NCBI GenBank assembly: GCA_903863315.1
Contig: CAIPBN010000834.1
Coordinates: 1 to 18,371, forward strand
Origin: an uncultured Verrucomicrobiota bacterium
GTDB taxonomy: Bacteria; Verrucomicrobiota; Verrucomicrobiia; Limisphaerales; SXTU01
Length of the DNA stretch: 18,371 nt
Direction: 5' to 3'
The translations under genes were made by a program, and so were the position numbers. Below, one piece after another: positions 1 through 6,752 of the stretch (its first letter is position 1; every line of letters begins with the position of its first letter). The notes beneath the pieces are model-generated. The model did not search any database. It was not told where the DNA came from and was given only the letters and a program-made list of their open reading frames with translations.

Positions 1-1
1 G

Positions 2-631
2 GACCTGCCAGCCGACCTGCGCAATCTCGCCTTCGACACGCGCGCGCAGATGATGCTGCACGACGCGTTCGACGTGGCGAAAGACGACGGGCAGCTCACC
101 GACCAGGAAGTGGAGCAGCTTCGCTTGCTGCAAACGCAATTGGGGAAATCCCTGTCCCTCACGGAGGAGGACCGCGCCGCCTACCAGCGTGCCCGCTTGG
201 TCTGGGTGATCAAGCACGCGCCGAAACTGGAGCCCGTGAGCATTCCGCTCAAGCTTCCGCCCGGCGAGTGGTGCTGCTGCCGTCATCCGGCCACTTTCCT
301 GAGCCTGCCCGCTGCCAGCGGCCCCGTCCTGAACCGCGAGGAACTGAAAGCCAAATTGTCCTCTGATGCCTTCTGGAATCCTGAGGTTGGAACGGTGGAT
401 GAAGCCCTCAAGATCTTGGATACCGGCGAGGTTTATCTGACGAATCGGCATCTCTGGCTGGCGGGGCGCGAACACCACACCAAAATCGGTTTGCACCTCG
501 TGGAGGACTTCGACGCCTGTCCTGCCTGGCTGGACGTGCGCTGCAATGCCGGCAAAACGCTTCGCTTCGCGATGACTCGAAATGTGGACGTGTTCGCCCA
601 CTTTCTCGCCCGGATGCTGCGGGAAATGTGA
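2..631 (+). CDS. TerB-like / PH-like two-domain protein (5' partial)
   Basis: The frame is open to the left edge of the window, so the true start probably lies upstream; the first internal ATG is at 50. The visible 209 residues suggest two modules. The first, with the acidic stretch AKDDGQLTDQEVEQL followed by a leucine-rich helix ending in LG, resembles the end of a TerB-like helical domain, where an acidic DG motif precedes such a helix. The second, about residues 70-209, contains PGEWCCC and later GEVYLTNRHLWLAG, a pattern seen in GRAM/PH-like domains of bacterial proteins (a hydrophobic strand after GE, then TN-x-x-L). There is no signal peptide or membrane segment in the visible part, so it is probably cytoplasmic or membrane-peripheral. 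The domain assignment is from sequence pattern only and the cellular role is unknown. Confidence 0.7.
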   Translation, partial: DLPADLRNLAFDTRAQMMLHDAFDVAKDDGQLTDQEVEQLRLLQTQLGKSLSLTEEDRAAYQRARLVWVIKHAPKLEPVSIPLKLPPGEWCCCRHPATFLSLPAASGPVLNREELKAKLSSDAFWNPEVGTVDEALKILDTGEVYLTNRHLWLAGREHHTKIGLHLVEDFDACPAWLDVRCNAGKTLRFAMTRNVDVFAHFLARMLREM

Positions 632-714
632 ACCCCGCCAAACCGCACTTCTAAGCCGAGAGCCTTTGACGGGCATCACGCCGTTGGCGCAAACTCGACG
701 CACCAGAGCAAACC

Positions 715-2982
715 ATGTCGTCGCATCGCATTGAGAAGACTTGGAAGGACCGCCTCGCGCGCGTCCTGCCTTTCGGCATTGGCGTCACCAAGCCCAAGCA
801 TTTCCGCGACATGCTGGGCATCATCTGGCGGAACCGCGACAACCTCGGCTACGCCTACAAGGTGCTGACCAAGGGCGTGTGCGACGGCTGCGCGCTGGGC
901 GTGGCGGGCCTGCACGACTGGACCATCAAGGGCACGCACCTGTGCATGACGCGGCTGAATCTCCTCCGGCTGAACACGATGCCGGCGCTCGACGTGAAGC
1001 AGTTGGAGAACGTCGCGAACTTGAAGGAACTCGACAACGCGCAGCTCCGCGAACTGGGCCGGCTTCCCTATCCGATGTTGCGCGAGGGCAACGCGCCGGG
1101 CTTCAAGCGCATCACCTGGGACGAGGCCTACGCGCTCATGGCGAAGAAACTCCGCGCAACGACGCCGAAGCGCTGGGCGATGTTCGTGACCGCGCGCGGG
1201 GTGACCAATGAGATTTATTACATGGCGCAGAAGGCCGCGCGCTTCCTCGGCACCAACAACGTGGACAACGCCGCGCGCCTTTGCCACGCGCCCAGCACGA
1301 GTGCGATGAAGCACGCGGTGGGCGTCGCGGCCACGACCTGTTCCTACAAGGACTGGTATGGCACCGACCTCATCATCTTCTTTGGCGCGAACCCGGCGAA
1401 CGACCAACCCGTCACCACGAAGTATCTCCACGAGGCCAAGCTGCTCGGCACGAAGGTCGTGATGGTGAACCCGTATCTCGAGCCGGGCATGAAGCGCTAC
1501 TGGGTGCCCAGCACCGCGAGCAGCGCGCTCTTCGGCACGGACATCGCGGATTACTGGTTCCCCGTCACGCAAGGTGGCGACATCGCGTTCCTCTACGGCG
1601 TCATCAAGATTCTGCTGGAGAAAGGCTGGGTGGACGAGGCGTTCATCCGCGAGCACACGGCTGAGTTTGAGTCGCTCAAGGCCGCGTGCGCGAAGTTGGA
1701 TTGGGCCACGCTGGAGAAACACGCGGGCCTGCCGTGGCGCAGCATGGAGGAGTTTGCCGAACTCATTCGCGATGCGAAGAACGCCGTGCTCGTCTGGAGC
1801 ATGGGCATCACGCAGCACAATTACGGCGCGGACGGCGTGAGCATGGTGCTGAACCTCGGCTTGCTGAAGGGCTGGGTGGGCCGCGACAAGTGCGGGCTGA
1901 TGCCCATCCGTGGCCACAGCAGCGTGCAGGGCGGCGCGGAGATGGGCGCTTACTCCACGGCCTTCCCCGGCGGCAAACCGGTCAACGCCGAGAACGCGAA
2001 GAAACTCTCCGAGCAATACGGCTTCCCCGTCCCCGACTGGCCGGGCATCACGTCCGTCGAGATGGTCGAAGCGGCCGGGCGCGGCGAACTCGATTTGCTC
2101 TACTGCCTCGGCGGGAATTTTCTCCGCACGTTGCCCGAACCAGAACACGTCCGCACCGCGATGGCGAATGTCCCGCTCCGTGTGCATCAGGACATCATCC
2201 TCACCGACCAGATGTTCATTCCGGCGAAGGAAGCCGTGCTGCTTCTCCCCGCGAAGACACGCTACGAGCAGGACGATGGTGGCCACGAAACCACGACGGA
2301 GCGGCGCGTGGCGTTCAGCCCGGAGATTCCGCGCCAGGTCGGCGAGGCCAAGGCGGAGTGGAAGATTCTGCGTGAGATGGCTGCAGCGACTTATCCCGAA
2401 CGCGCCGCCCAGCTCGGCTGCGAAACCGGCTGGCAGATGCGCGAGGAAATCGCACGCGTGGTTCCCTTCTACGACGGCGTGCAGCACCTGAACCAGACTG
2501 GCGAAGCCTTCCAATACGGCGGTCCGCACCTCTGCGCGGACGGCAAATTCCCCACAGCTGATGGCAAGGCGCATTTCAAAGCCATCGCCCTTCCTGCTGA
2601 ACCGGTGAAGTCGTCCGGCGGCACGACTTTCCGCAATCGGCAATCGGCAGTCGGCAGTCGGCAATTCATGGTCTCGACGCGGCGCGGCAAGCAGTTTAAC
2701 TCGCTCATCTACGCCGAGGTGGACCCGCTCAACGGTGCGCCTCGCGATGCAGTCCTGATGAGTGCCGAGGACGCCGCAGAGCTGCTGCTTATCCACGGTG
2801 ACCGCGTCACGTTGCGCAACGAGCTTGGCACCTACGCTGCCCGCGTTCACCTCGCGCCCATCGCGAGCGGCAACCTGCAGGTCCACTGGCCTGAGGCGAA
2901 CCACCTCATCCCGCGTGGCATCGTGGATGCCGGCGGCGGCGTGCCGGATTACAACATGCGGGTGACCGTCGAGAAGGTCTGA
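715..2982 (+). CDS. FdhF/YdeP-family molybdopterin oxidoreductase
   Basis: A 755-residue molybdopterin-dependent oxidoreductase. Near the N terminus C56, C59 and C77 form a CxxC-x17-C set, the three-cysteine arrangement I associate with the YdeP branch rather than the four-cysteine cluster of classical formate dehydrogenases. RLCHAPS around C190 sits where formate dehydrogenases carry the Mo-ligating Cys/Sec; it is a plain TGC cysteine codon. IRGHSSVQGG is a typical family signature in the central molybdopterin domain (about residues 130-500), and residues about 652-752 form the C-terminal dinucleotide-binding barrel. No twin-arginine signal is visible, so it should be cytoplasmic. The electron donor or substrate cannot be inferred; E. 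coli YdeP is linked to acid resistance. The start has only a weak AGAG upstream. A heptamer repeat encodes NRQSAVGSRQ at residues 641-650, in the linker before the last domain. Confidence 0.9.
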   Translation: MSSHRIEKTWKDRLARVLPFGIGVTKPKHFRDMLGIIWRNRDNLGYAYKVLTKGVCDGCALGVAGLHDWTIKGTHLCMTRLNLLRLNTMPALDVKQLENVANLKELDNAQLRELGRLPYPMLREGNAPGFKRITWDEAYALMAKKLRATTPKRWAMFVTARGVTNEIYYMAQKAARFLGTNNVDNAARLCHAPSTSAMKHAVGVAATTCSYKDWYGTDLIIFFGANPANDQPVTTKYLHEAKLLGTKVVMVNPYLEPGMKRYWVPSTASSALFGTDIADYWFPVTQGGDIAFLYGVIKILLEKGWVDEAFIREHTAEFESLKAACAKLDWATLEKHAGLPWRSMEEFAELIRDAKNAVLVWSMGITQHNYGADGVSMVLNLGLLKGWVGRDKCGLMPIRGHSSVQGGAEMGAYSTAFPGGKPVNAENAKKLSEQYGFPVPDWPGITSVEMVEAAGRGELDLLYCLGGNFLRTLPEPEHVRTAMANVPLRVHQDIILTDQMFIPAKEAVLLLPAKTRYEQDDGGHETTTERRVAFSPEIPRQVGEAKAEWKILREMAAATYPERAAQLGCETGWQMREEIARVVPFYDGVQHLNQTGEAFQYGGPHLCADGKFPTADGKAHFKAIALPAEPVKSSGGTTFRNRQSAVGSRQFMVSTRRGKQFNSLIYAEVDPLNGAPRDAVLMSAEDAAELLLIHGDRVTLRNELGTYAARVHLAPIASGNLQVHWPEANHLIPRGIVDAGGGVPDYNMRVTVEKV
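2634..2665 (+). repeat. Heptanucleotide tandem repeat inside a coding sequence
   Basis: Four consecutive 7-bp units, CAATCGG, CAATCGG, CAGTCGG and CAGTCGG, are followed by the partial unit CAAT. They are read in frame as part of the molybdopterin oxidoreductase and encode NRQSAVGSRQ. Because 7 is not a multiple of 3, gain or loss of one unit would shift the reading frame; only changes of three units keep it. Confidence 0.85.
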
Positions 2983-2989
2983 AATGAGG

Positions 2990-3017
2990 AAAGCGCGGGC
3001 CATGTGACCCGCGCTTT
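2990..3017. terminator. Hairpin between convergent genes, probable bidirectional terminator
   Basis: A perfect 10-bp inverted repeat, AAAGCGCGGG and CCCGCGCTTT, with an 8-nt loop starts 8 bp after the stop of the molybdopterin oxidoreductase gene and lies 30 bp beyond the stop of the convergent peroxiredoxin gene. The stem is GC rich, but there is no long uninterrupted T tract on either strand, only TTT and then TTTT on the + side. Intrinsic termination is therefore likely but not certain. Confidence 0.6.
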
Positions 3018-3047
3018 GCGCATTTTGAAAAATAGCGGCGACGGACG

Positions 3048-3683
3048 CTACGGGTTCAGCGCCTCGAAGACCTTGCCCACCATCTTCTCAGAGGGCTTGA
3101 GCGTCTTTTGTCCCGGCTGCCAGCGAGCAGGGCAGGCTTCAGCGGGATGCGTGTCGAGGTAAGTATTGGCCTTGAGCTTGCGGAGCAGCTCGCCCATGTC
3201 GCGACCCACATTGTAAAAGTTGACCTCGGACGTGACGAGTTTGCCGGCCGGACTGATGAGGAACGTGCCACGCAGTGCGAGGCCGGACATTTCATCATAA
3301 ACTCCGAACATGCGGCTTACTTTGCCGGTGGGGTCGGCAGCCATGGTGTATTTCACGCCTTCAAGGAGCTTCTCGGAATTGCGCCAAGCGAGATGAGCGA
3401 ACTTGGTGTCCGCCGACACGGACACAATCTTCACCCCCAGCGACTCAATCTCCGCCTGATGGGCCGCGAGATCCGCCAACTCGGTGGGGCAGACGAACGT
3501 GAAGTCAGCCGGATAAAACACCAGCACGGTCCACTTGCCTTGAGCCCTTTGCTCAGCCAGGGCGAACTTGCCGAAGACGCCTTCGGCAGGTTCGTAAGTT
3601 TCCATGGTGAAATCGGGCACATCCATGCCCACGGATATCAGTCGCTGCGCAGTTTGTTCCATAGTCAGTTTTAGTTGGTTCAT
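3048..3683 (-). CDS. Typical 2-Cys peroxiredoxin (AhpC/TSA family)
   Basis: A 211-residue thiol peroxidase that reduces hydrogen peroxide and organic hydroperoxides through a cysteine sulfenic acid. The peroxidatic cysteine is C65 in FTFVCPTEL, the conserved arginine is R139 in LRGTFLI, and the resolving cysteine is C184 in EACPARW, so this is a complete Prx1/AhpC-type enzyme. It has no signal peptide and should be cytosolic. The alternative start M8 (ATG at 3660-3662) is equally plausible, because neither start has a clear Shine-Dalgarno sequence. The gene follows the disulfide reductase-like flavoprotein gene by 63 bp on the same strand. That suggests an operon in which the flavoprotein or an unlinked thioredoxin supplies electrons, but this partnership is inferred, not shown. 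Confidence 0.95.
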   Translation of the reverse strand: MNQLKLTMEQTAQRLISVGMDVPDFTMETYEPAEGVFGKFALAEQRAQGKWTVLVFYPADFTFVCPTELADLAAHQAEIESLGVKIVSVSADTKFAHLAWRNSEKLLEGVKYTMAADPTGKVSRMFGVYDEMSGLALRGTFLISPAGKLVTSEVNFYNVGRDMGELLRKLKANTYLDTHPAEACPARWQPGQKTLKPSEKMVGKVFEALNP

Positions 3684-3746
3684 GTGGCCAATGGCTGGCC
3701 AACAGGTGGTTCAGTAACCGCTTTCGAGCTGAAGTCAACCGCAAGC

Positions 3747-5147
3747 TCAGTTCGAGATTTGCGCGGCGAGTTCCTCCGCCGGGTAGGTCCAGATTTCCGC
3801 CAGCGTGGGATGATAGTGCGGCATCGCCGCCAGTTCGCCGGCCGTCGTGCGCTTCGCCATGGCGGCGACGATCTCGTGGATGAGTTCGCCGCCGCTTGGC
3901 CCGACGCATGTGCCGCCGAGGATTTCGCCCGTGCGCGGGTCGGCGAGCAGCTTCACAAAGCCGTCCTTTGCCTCCATCAACAGGGATTTCCCGTGGTCGT
4001 TGAACGGGTAGCTCGCCGCGATAAACTCCCGGCCTTGCGCGCGTGCCGCCGCTTCGGTCAGGCCCACGCTCGCGACCTGCGGGTCCGTGAAAACCACGCT
4101 GATGAGCAGCCGGTAATCCATCATGCGCGCCGGACGCGCGCCGAGGATGGTGTGCGCGGCTGTCTCACCCTGCTGGATGGCGATGTGGACAATCTCGTGC
4201 GGTCCGGTGCAATCACCGGCGGCAAAGATGTGCGGAGCAGAGCTGCGCATCTGAACGTCGGTCACGACGCGTCCGGCCGCATCAAGCGTGACTCCGGCGG
4301 CGGGCAGGTTGAGGCGGCTGGTGTTCGGGGAGCGGCCGAGCCCGTGGAAGACTTCCTCCGCGCTCACGGTGCGGGTCTGGCCGGCATGCTCGAAGGTGAG
4401 GTGCTTCAAGCCGCCTTCCGCCCGCGCGTCCAGCAGCCGTGTGCCGGTGAACAGCTCAATGCCTTCACGGCGGAAAACATTTTCCACCACCTCGGCGGCG
4501 TCCGGGTCAAAGTCCCGCAACAAATGCGCGCTGCGTTGGAGCAACGTCACCCGCACGCCGAAGCGTGCGAAGAACTGCGCGAACTCCACCGCCACCGCAC
4601 CGCCGCCAAGCACGATGAGCGACTTGGGCAGCCGTTCGAGCTTCATCGCGTCGTCGCTGGTCAGGTATCCGATGGTTGAGAGTTGCGGGAGCGGCGGCGT
4701 GGACACAGTGGAGCCGGTGCTGAGAACAAAGTGCGCGCTCGTGAGCCGCTGGCCGTTGTCCAGCTCGACCGTGTGTGGGTCAACGAAGCGGGCGTGGGCA
4801 CGGATGAACTGGAAACGTCCGCCCTCCAGTTGCCCCCGTCGGTAACCGGCGAAGTCGGCAATCATCGCGTTCTTGCGCGCCATGACCTGGGCGAAGTCGA
4901 ACCGCACTTCCGGCACTTGAATCCCCCACGTTGCGGCGTGCTCGGCAAGGTGCTTCACCTCCGCCGCGTAAAGCAGCGCCTTGGTAGGCATGCAGCCGCG
5001 TAGAATGCACAGTCCGCCGACTTCCTTGCCACCTTCGATGACCGCCGTCCGTAGTCCGCTGCGGGCCGTCGCACTGGCCGCCGCATAGCCCGCACTGCCA
5101 CCACCGATCACCACCACATCAAAGTCAGGACTGCTGTGCGAACTCAT
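3747..5147 (-). CDS. FAD-dependent pyridine nucleotide-disulfide oxidoreductase (mercuric reductase/lipoamide dehydrogenase-like)
   Basis: A 466-residue class I flavoprotein disulfide reductase. An N-terminal FAD Rossmann motif, VVVIGGGSAGYAAA (residues 11-24), is followed by the redox-active disulfide GGLCILRGCMPTK with C47 and C52. The central NAD(P) Rossmann motif is VLGGGAVAVEFA, and a second FAD motif ends in FAAGDCTG. The C-terminal dimerisation domain carries HPTLAE with H446 and E451, the acid-base pair that completes the active site of the partner subunit. There is no N-terminal heavy-metal domain and no C-terminal vicinal cysteine pair of the kind MerA uses, so mercury reduction is unlikely. 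A lipoamide-, glutathione- or other disulfide-reducing role fits better. It lies upstream of the peroxiredoxin gene and 47 bp downstream of the DUF1080 gene, all on one strand. Confidence 0.88.
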   Translation of the reverse strand: MSSHSSPDFDVVVIGGGSAGYAAASATARSGLRTAVIEGGKEVGGLCILRGCMPTKALLYAAEVKHLAEHAATWGIQVPEVRFDFAQVMARKNAMIADFAGYRRGQLEGGRFQFIRAHARFVDPHTVELDNGQRLTSAHFVLSTGSTVSTPPLPQLSTIGYLTSDDAMKLERLPKSLIVLGGGAVAVEFAQFFARFGVRVTLLQRSAHLLRDFDPDAAEVVENVFRREGIELFTGTRLLDARAEGGLKHLTFEHAGQTRTVSAEEVFHGLGRSPNTSRLNLPAAGVTLDAAGRVVTDVQMRSSAPHIFAAGDCTGPHEIVHIAIQQGETAAHTILGARPARMMDYRLLISVVFTDPQVASVGLTEAAARAQGREFIAASYPFNDHGKSLLMEAKDGFVKLLADPRTGEILGGTCVGPSGGELIHEIVAAMAKRTTAGELAAMPHYHPTLAEIWTYPAEELAAQISN

Positions 5148-5194
5148 GTCACGAGGCTGGAGGGCGGGCGGAAATAATTCAACGCTGGAGCCCG

Positions 5195-6736
5195 CTACTT
5201 CCGCTTTGGTTTCAGCATCTGCTGCACCCGGGCATTTTCCTTTTCAAGCGCGGCGGGCGGGATGGTCATAGGCGTGAAGGGATAGCGCGTGAGCTTCTCC
5301 TCCGGCGAGATTGTGCGCAGACGCAGATTGCGAAACCACACGTCCGCGCCGTGGTCCTGCAACCGCAGGAACGCGCCGCGCGCCGCGAGGTTTGCGCCGC
5401 GGATGCGCAGCAGCTCGATCTCCTTCGCCCACTTCGGATCGGTGTAATCGAAGTCAATGACCGCCTCGCCGTTGAGCCAGTGCTGAATCACCGTGCCCTT
5501 GCCGACAACGCGGCCTTCGTTCCACTCGCCCAGCGCGCGCGTCGCGTCCTTGGACGGGGCCATGCAGAAGAAGAGCGACGCGGCGGCCTGGCGCGGGTTC
5601 TCGCCGTAGGGGCTGTTGACGTTGTCGAGCACCTGATACTCGTATTGGCCGGGCCGGTAATAGACGCCGCTGTTGCAGCCCTTCGACACCTTCCACTCGA
5701 AACGCAGTTCGAAGTCGTTGGGAATCTCCTTCACCTTCCACGTCAGGTCGCCGCCCTTGTCCTTGCGGTAGAATGCGCCGTCCGCGATGACCCAATTTCC
5801 CTTCTGCTCCCAGCCGGTGAACGACTGGCCATCGAAGAGCGCCTCAAAACCAAGGCGCTGTTCCTCCGCGCTCAAGGCGGCGGTTGCGGCGGTCGAAGCA
5901 GCGGGCTTTGCCTCGGAACGCGGAGCGGCAGCGCTCTGCGTGACGCGCGACACAATGACTTCCTTCGCTCGGCGCGAGATGGAGTAGAGCAAGTTGGTCT
6001 CGACCGGGTCCCAGCAGAACGCCTGGCCTTCCGCGCTGATGGTGATGGTGGCCTGCCATTCGAGCACCGCGCCGGTCGCCGGGAAGCCGAGCAGGTAAAG
6101 CTCCTTCGCGTCGTGTCCCGTGACGAACAGCCGTCCGCCCGGCCCATAGCCGCCACCCGACGCGCTGCTGCCCGCGAAGCGCTGAATCAGCTCCGCCGGG
6201 AACGACCAGCTCCCGAGCTGTTTCCAGCCCGCGTCGAAACGCTGCACCACGGTCCGCGCCGGGTCGCTTGTGGACTTGTAGTGCGCGAAGCACGCGAGCC
6301 AGCCCTCGTCGCGCGGCAACGCCCATGTGAGCGATCCGGGCGGCTGCGCGAAATCAATCGAGCCAACCGGCTGCATCGTCGCCGTGTCCCAAATCTCGAC
6401 CGAGCTTTGCTCCGGCAGTTTGGGGAAGTTCGAGTGCGCGCAGTAGAGCCGGCCGTTGAACACGACGCCCGCGTTGAGATGCTTGATGCGTCCGTCTTTC
6501 CCGCCGTCCCAACCGGCCACGCGCACGCCGGTGTCTTTCCGGTATTTGCCGAGCGCGTGATTGTCGATAGCGTAGAAAAACTCCGCGTCCACCGCGACAC
6601 CCTGGTTCGCCTCCGCTGCCTTGAACCGCCGCAACTCCTCGTGCCGCCACCCGCCCGCGCCAGGTATGGCGGCGATGGATTGGCCGCAAAGAATGCAAAG
6701 GAGCGCAAGGAGGGCGCTTGTTTGGGTGCGGTTCAT
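5195..6736 (-). CDS. Exported propeller-DUF1080 (3-keto-disaccharide hydrolase-type) fusion protein
   Basis: I chose the ATG at 6734-6736 because it opens a clear Sec signal peptide (MNRTQTSALLALLCILCGQ, cleavage near residue 22) and leaves 16 bp after the upstream gene. An in-frame start at 6907 would overlap that gene by about 150 bp and add an arginine-rich, non-native-looking stretch. The 513-residue product has three parts. Residues 26-265 contain strand-rich repeats with WD-type turns (VEIWDTATM, VVQRFDAGW) typical of a beta-propeller. An Ala/Ser-rich linker covers residues 268-293. Residues about 296-476 are a DUF1080 jelly-roll beginning FEALFDGQSFTGW and containing SGVYYRPGQYEYQVLD. 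Pfam names DUF1080 a 3-keto-disaccharide hydrolase; the catalytic role here is unproven. It is last in the glycan-degrading run. Confidence 0.85.
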   Translation of the reverse strand: MNRTQTSALLALLCILCGQSIAAIPGAGGWRHEELRRFKAAEANQGVAVDAEFFYAIDNHALGKYRKDTGVRVAGWDGGKDGRIKHLNAGVVFNGRLYCAHSNFPKLPEQSSVEIWDTATMQPVGSIDFAQPPGSLTWALPRDEGWLACFAHYKSTSDPARTVVQRFDAGWKQLGSWSFPAELIQRFAGSSASGGGYGPGGRLFVTGHDAKELYLLGFPATGAVLEWQATITISAEGQAFCWDPVETNLLYSISRRAKEVIVSRVTQSAAAPRSEAKPAASTAATAALSAEEQRLGFEALFDGQSFTGWEQKGNWVIADGAFYRKDKGGDLTWKVKEIPNDFELRFEWKVSKGCNSGVYYRPGQYEYQVLDNVNSPYGENPRQAAASLFFCMAPSKDATRALGEWNEGRVVGKGTVIQHWLNGEAVIDFDYTDPKWAKEIELLRIRGANLAARGAFLRLQDHGADVWFRNLRLRTISPEEKLTRYPFTPMTIPPAALEKENARVQQMLKPKRK

Positions 6737-6752
6737 CGCGGGCGACTTCGTA

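Noticed and set aside
1282..1284. Possible selenocysteine at the molybdenum ligand of the FdhF/YdeP-type enzyme
   Set aside because: The codon is TGC, an ordinary cysteine, not TGA.
676..3003. 775-codon open frame on the - strand across the whole molybdopterin oxidoreductase gene
   Set aside because: It is exactly antisense to a clearly recognised gene, its product is rich in Arg, His, Ala and Val with no motif, and long antisense openings are expected in high-GC coding sequence.
3675..4679. 334-codon + strand frame opposite the flavoprotein gene
   Set aside because: The opposite strand has intact FAD, NAD and disulfide motifs, so the + frame is a shadow.
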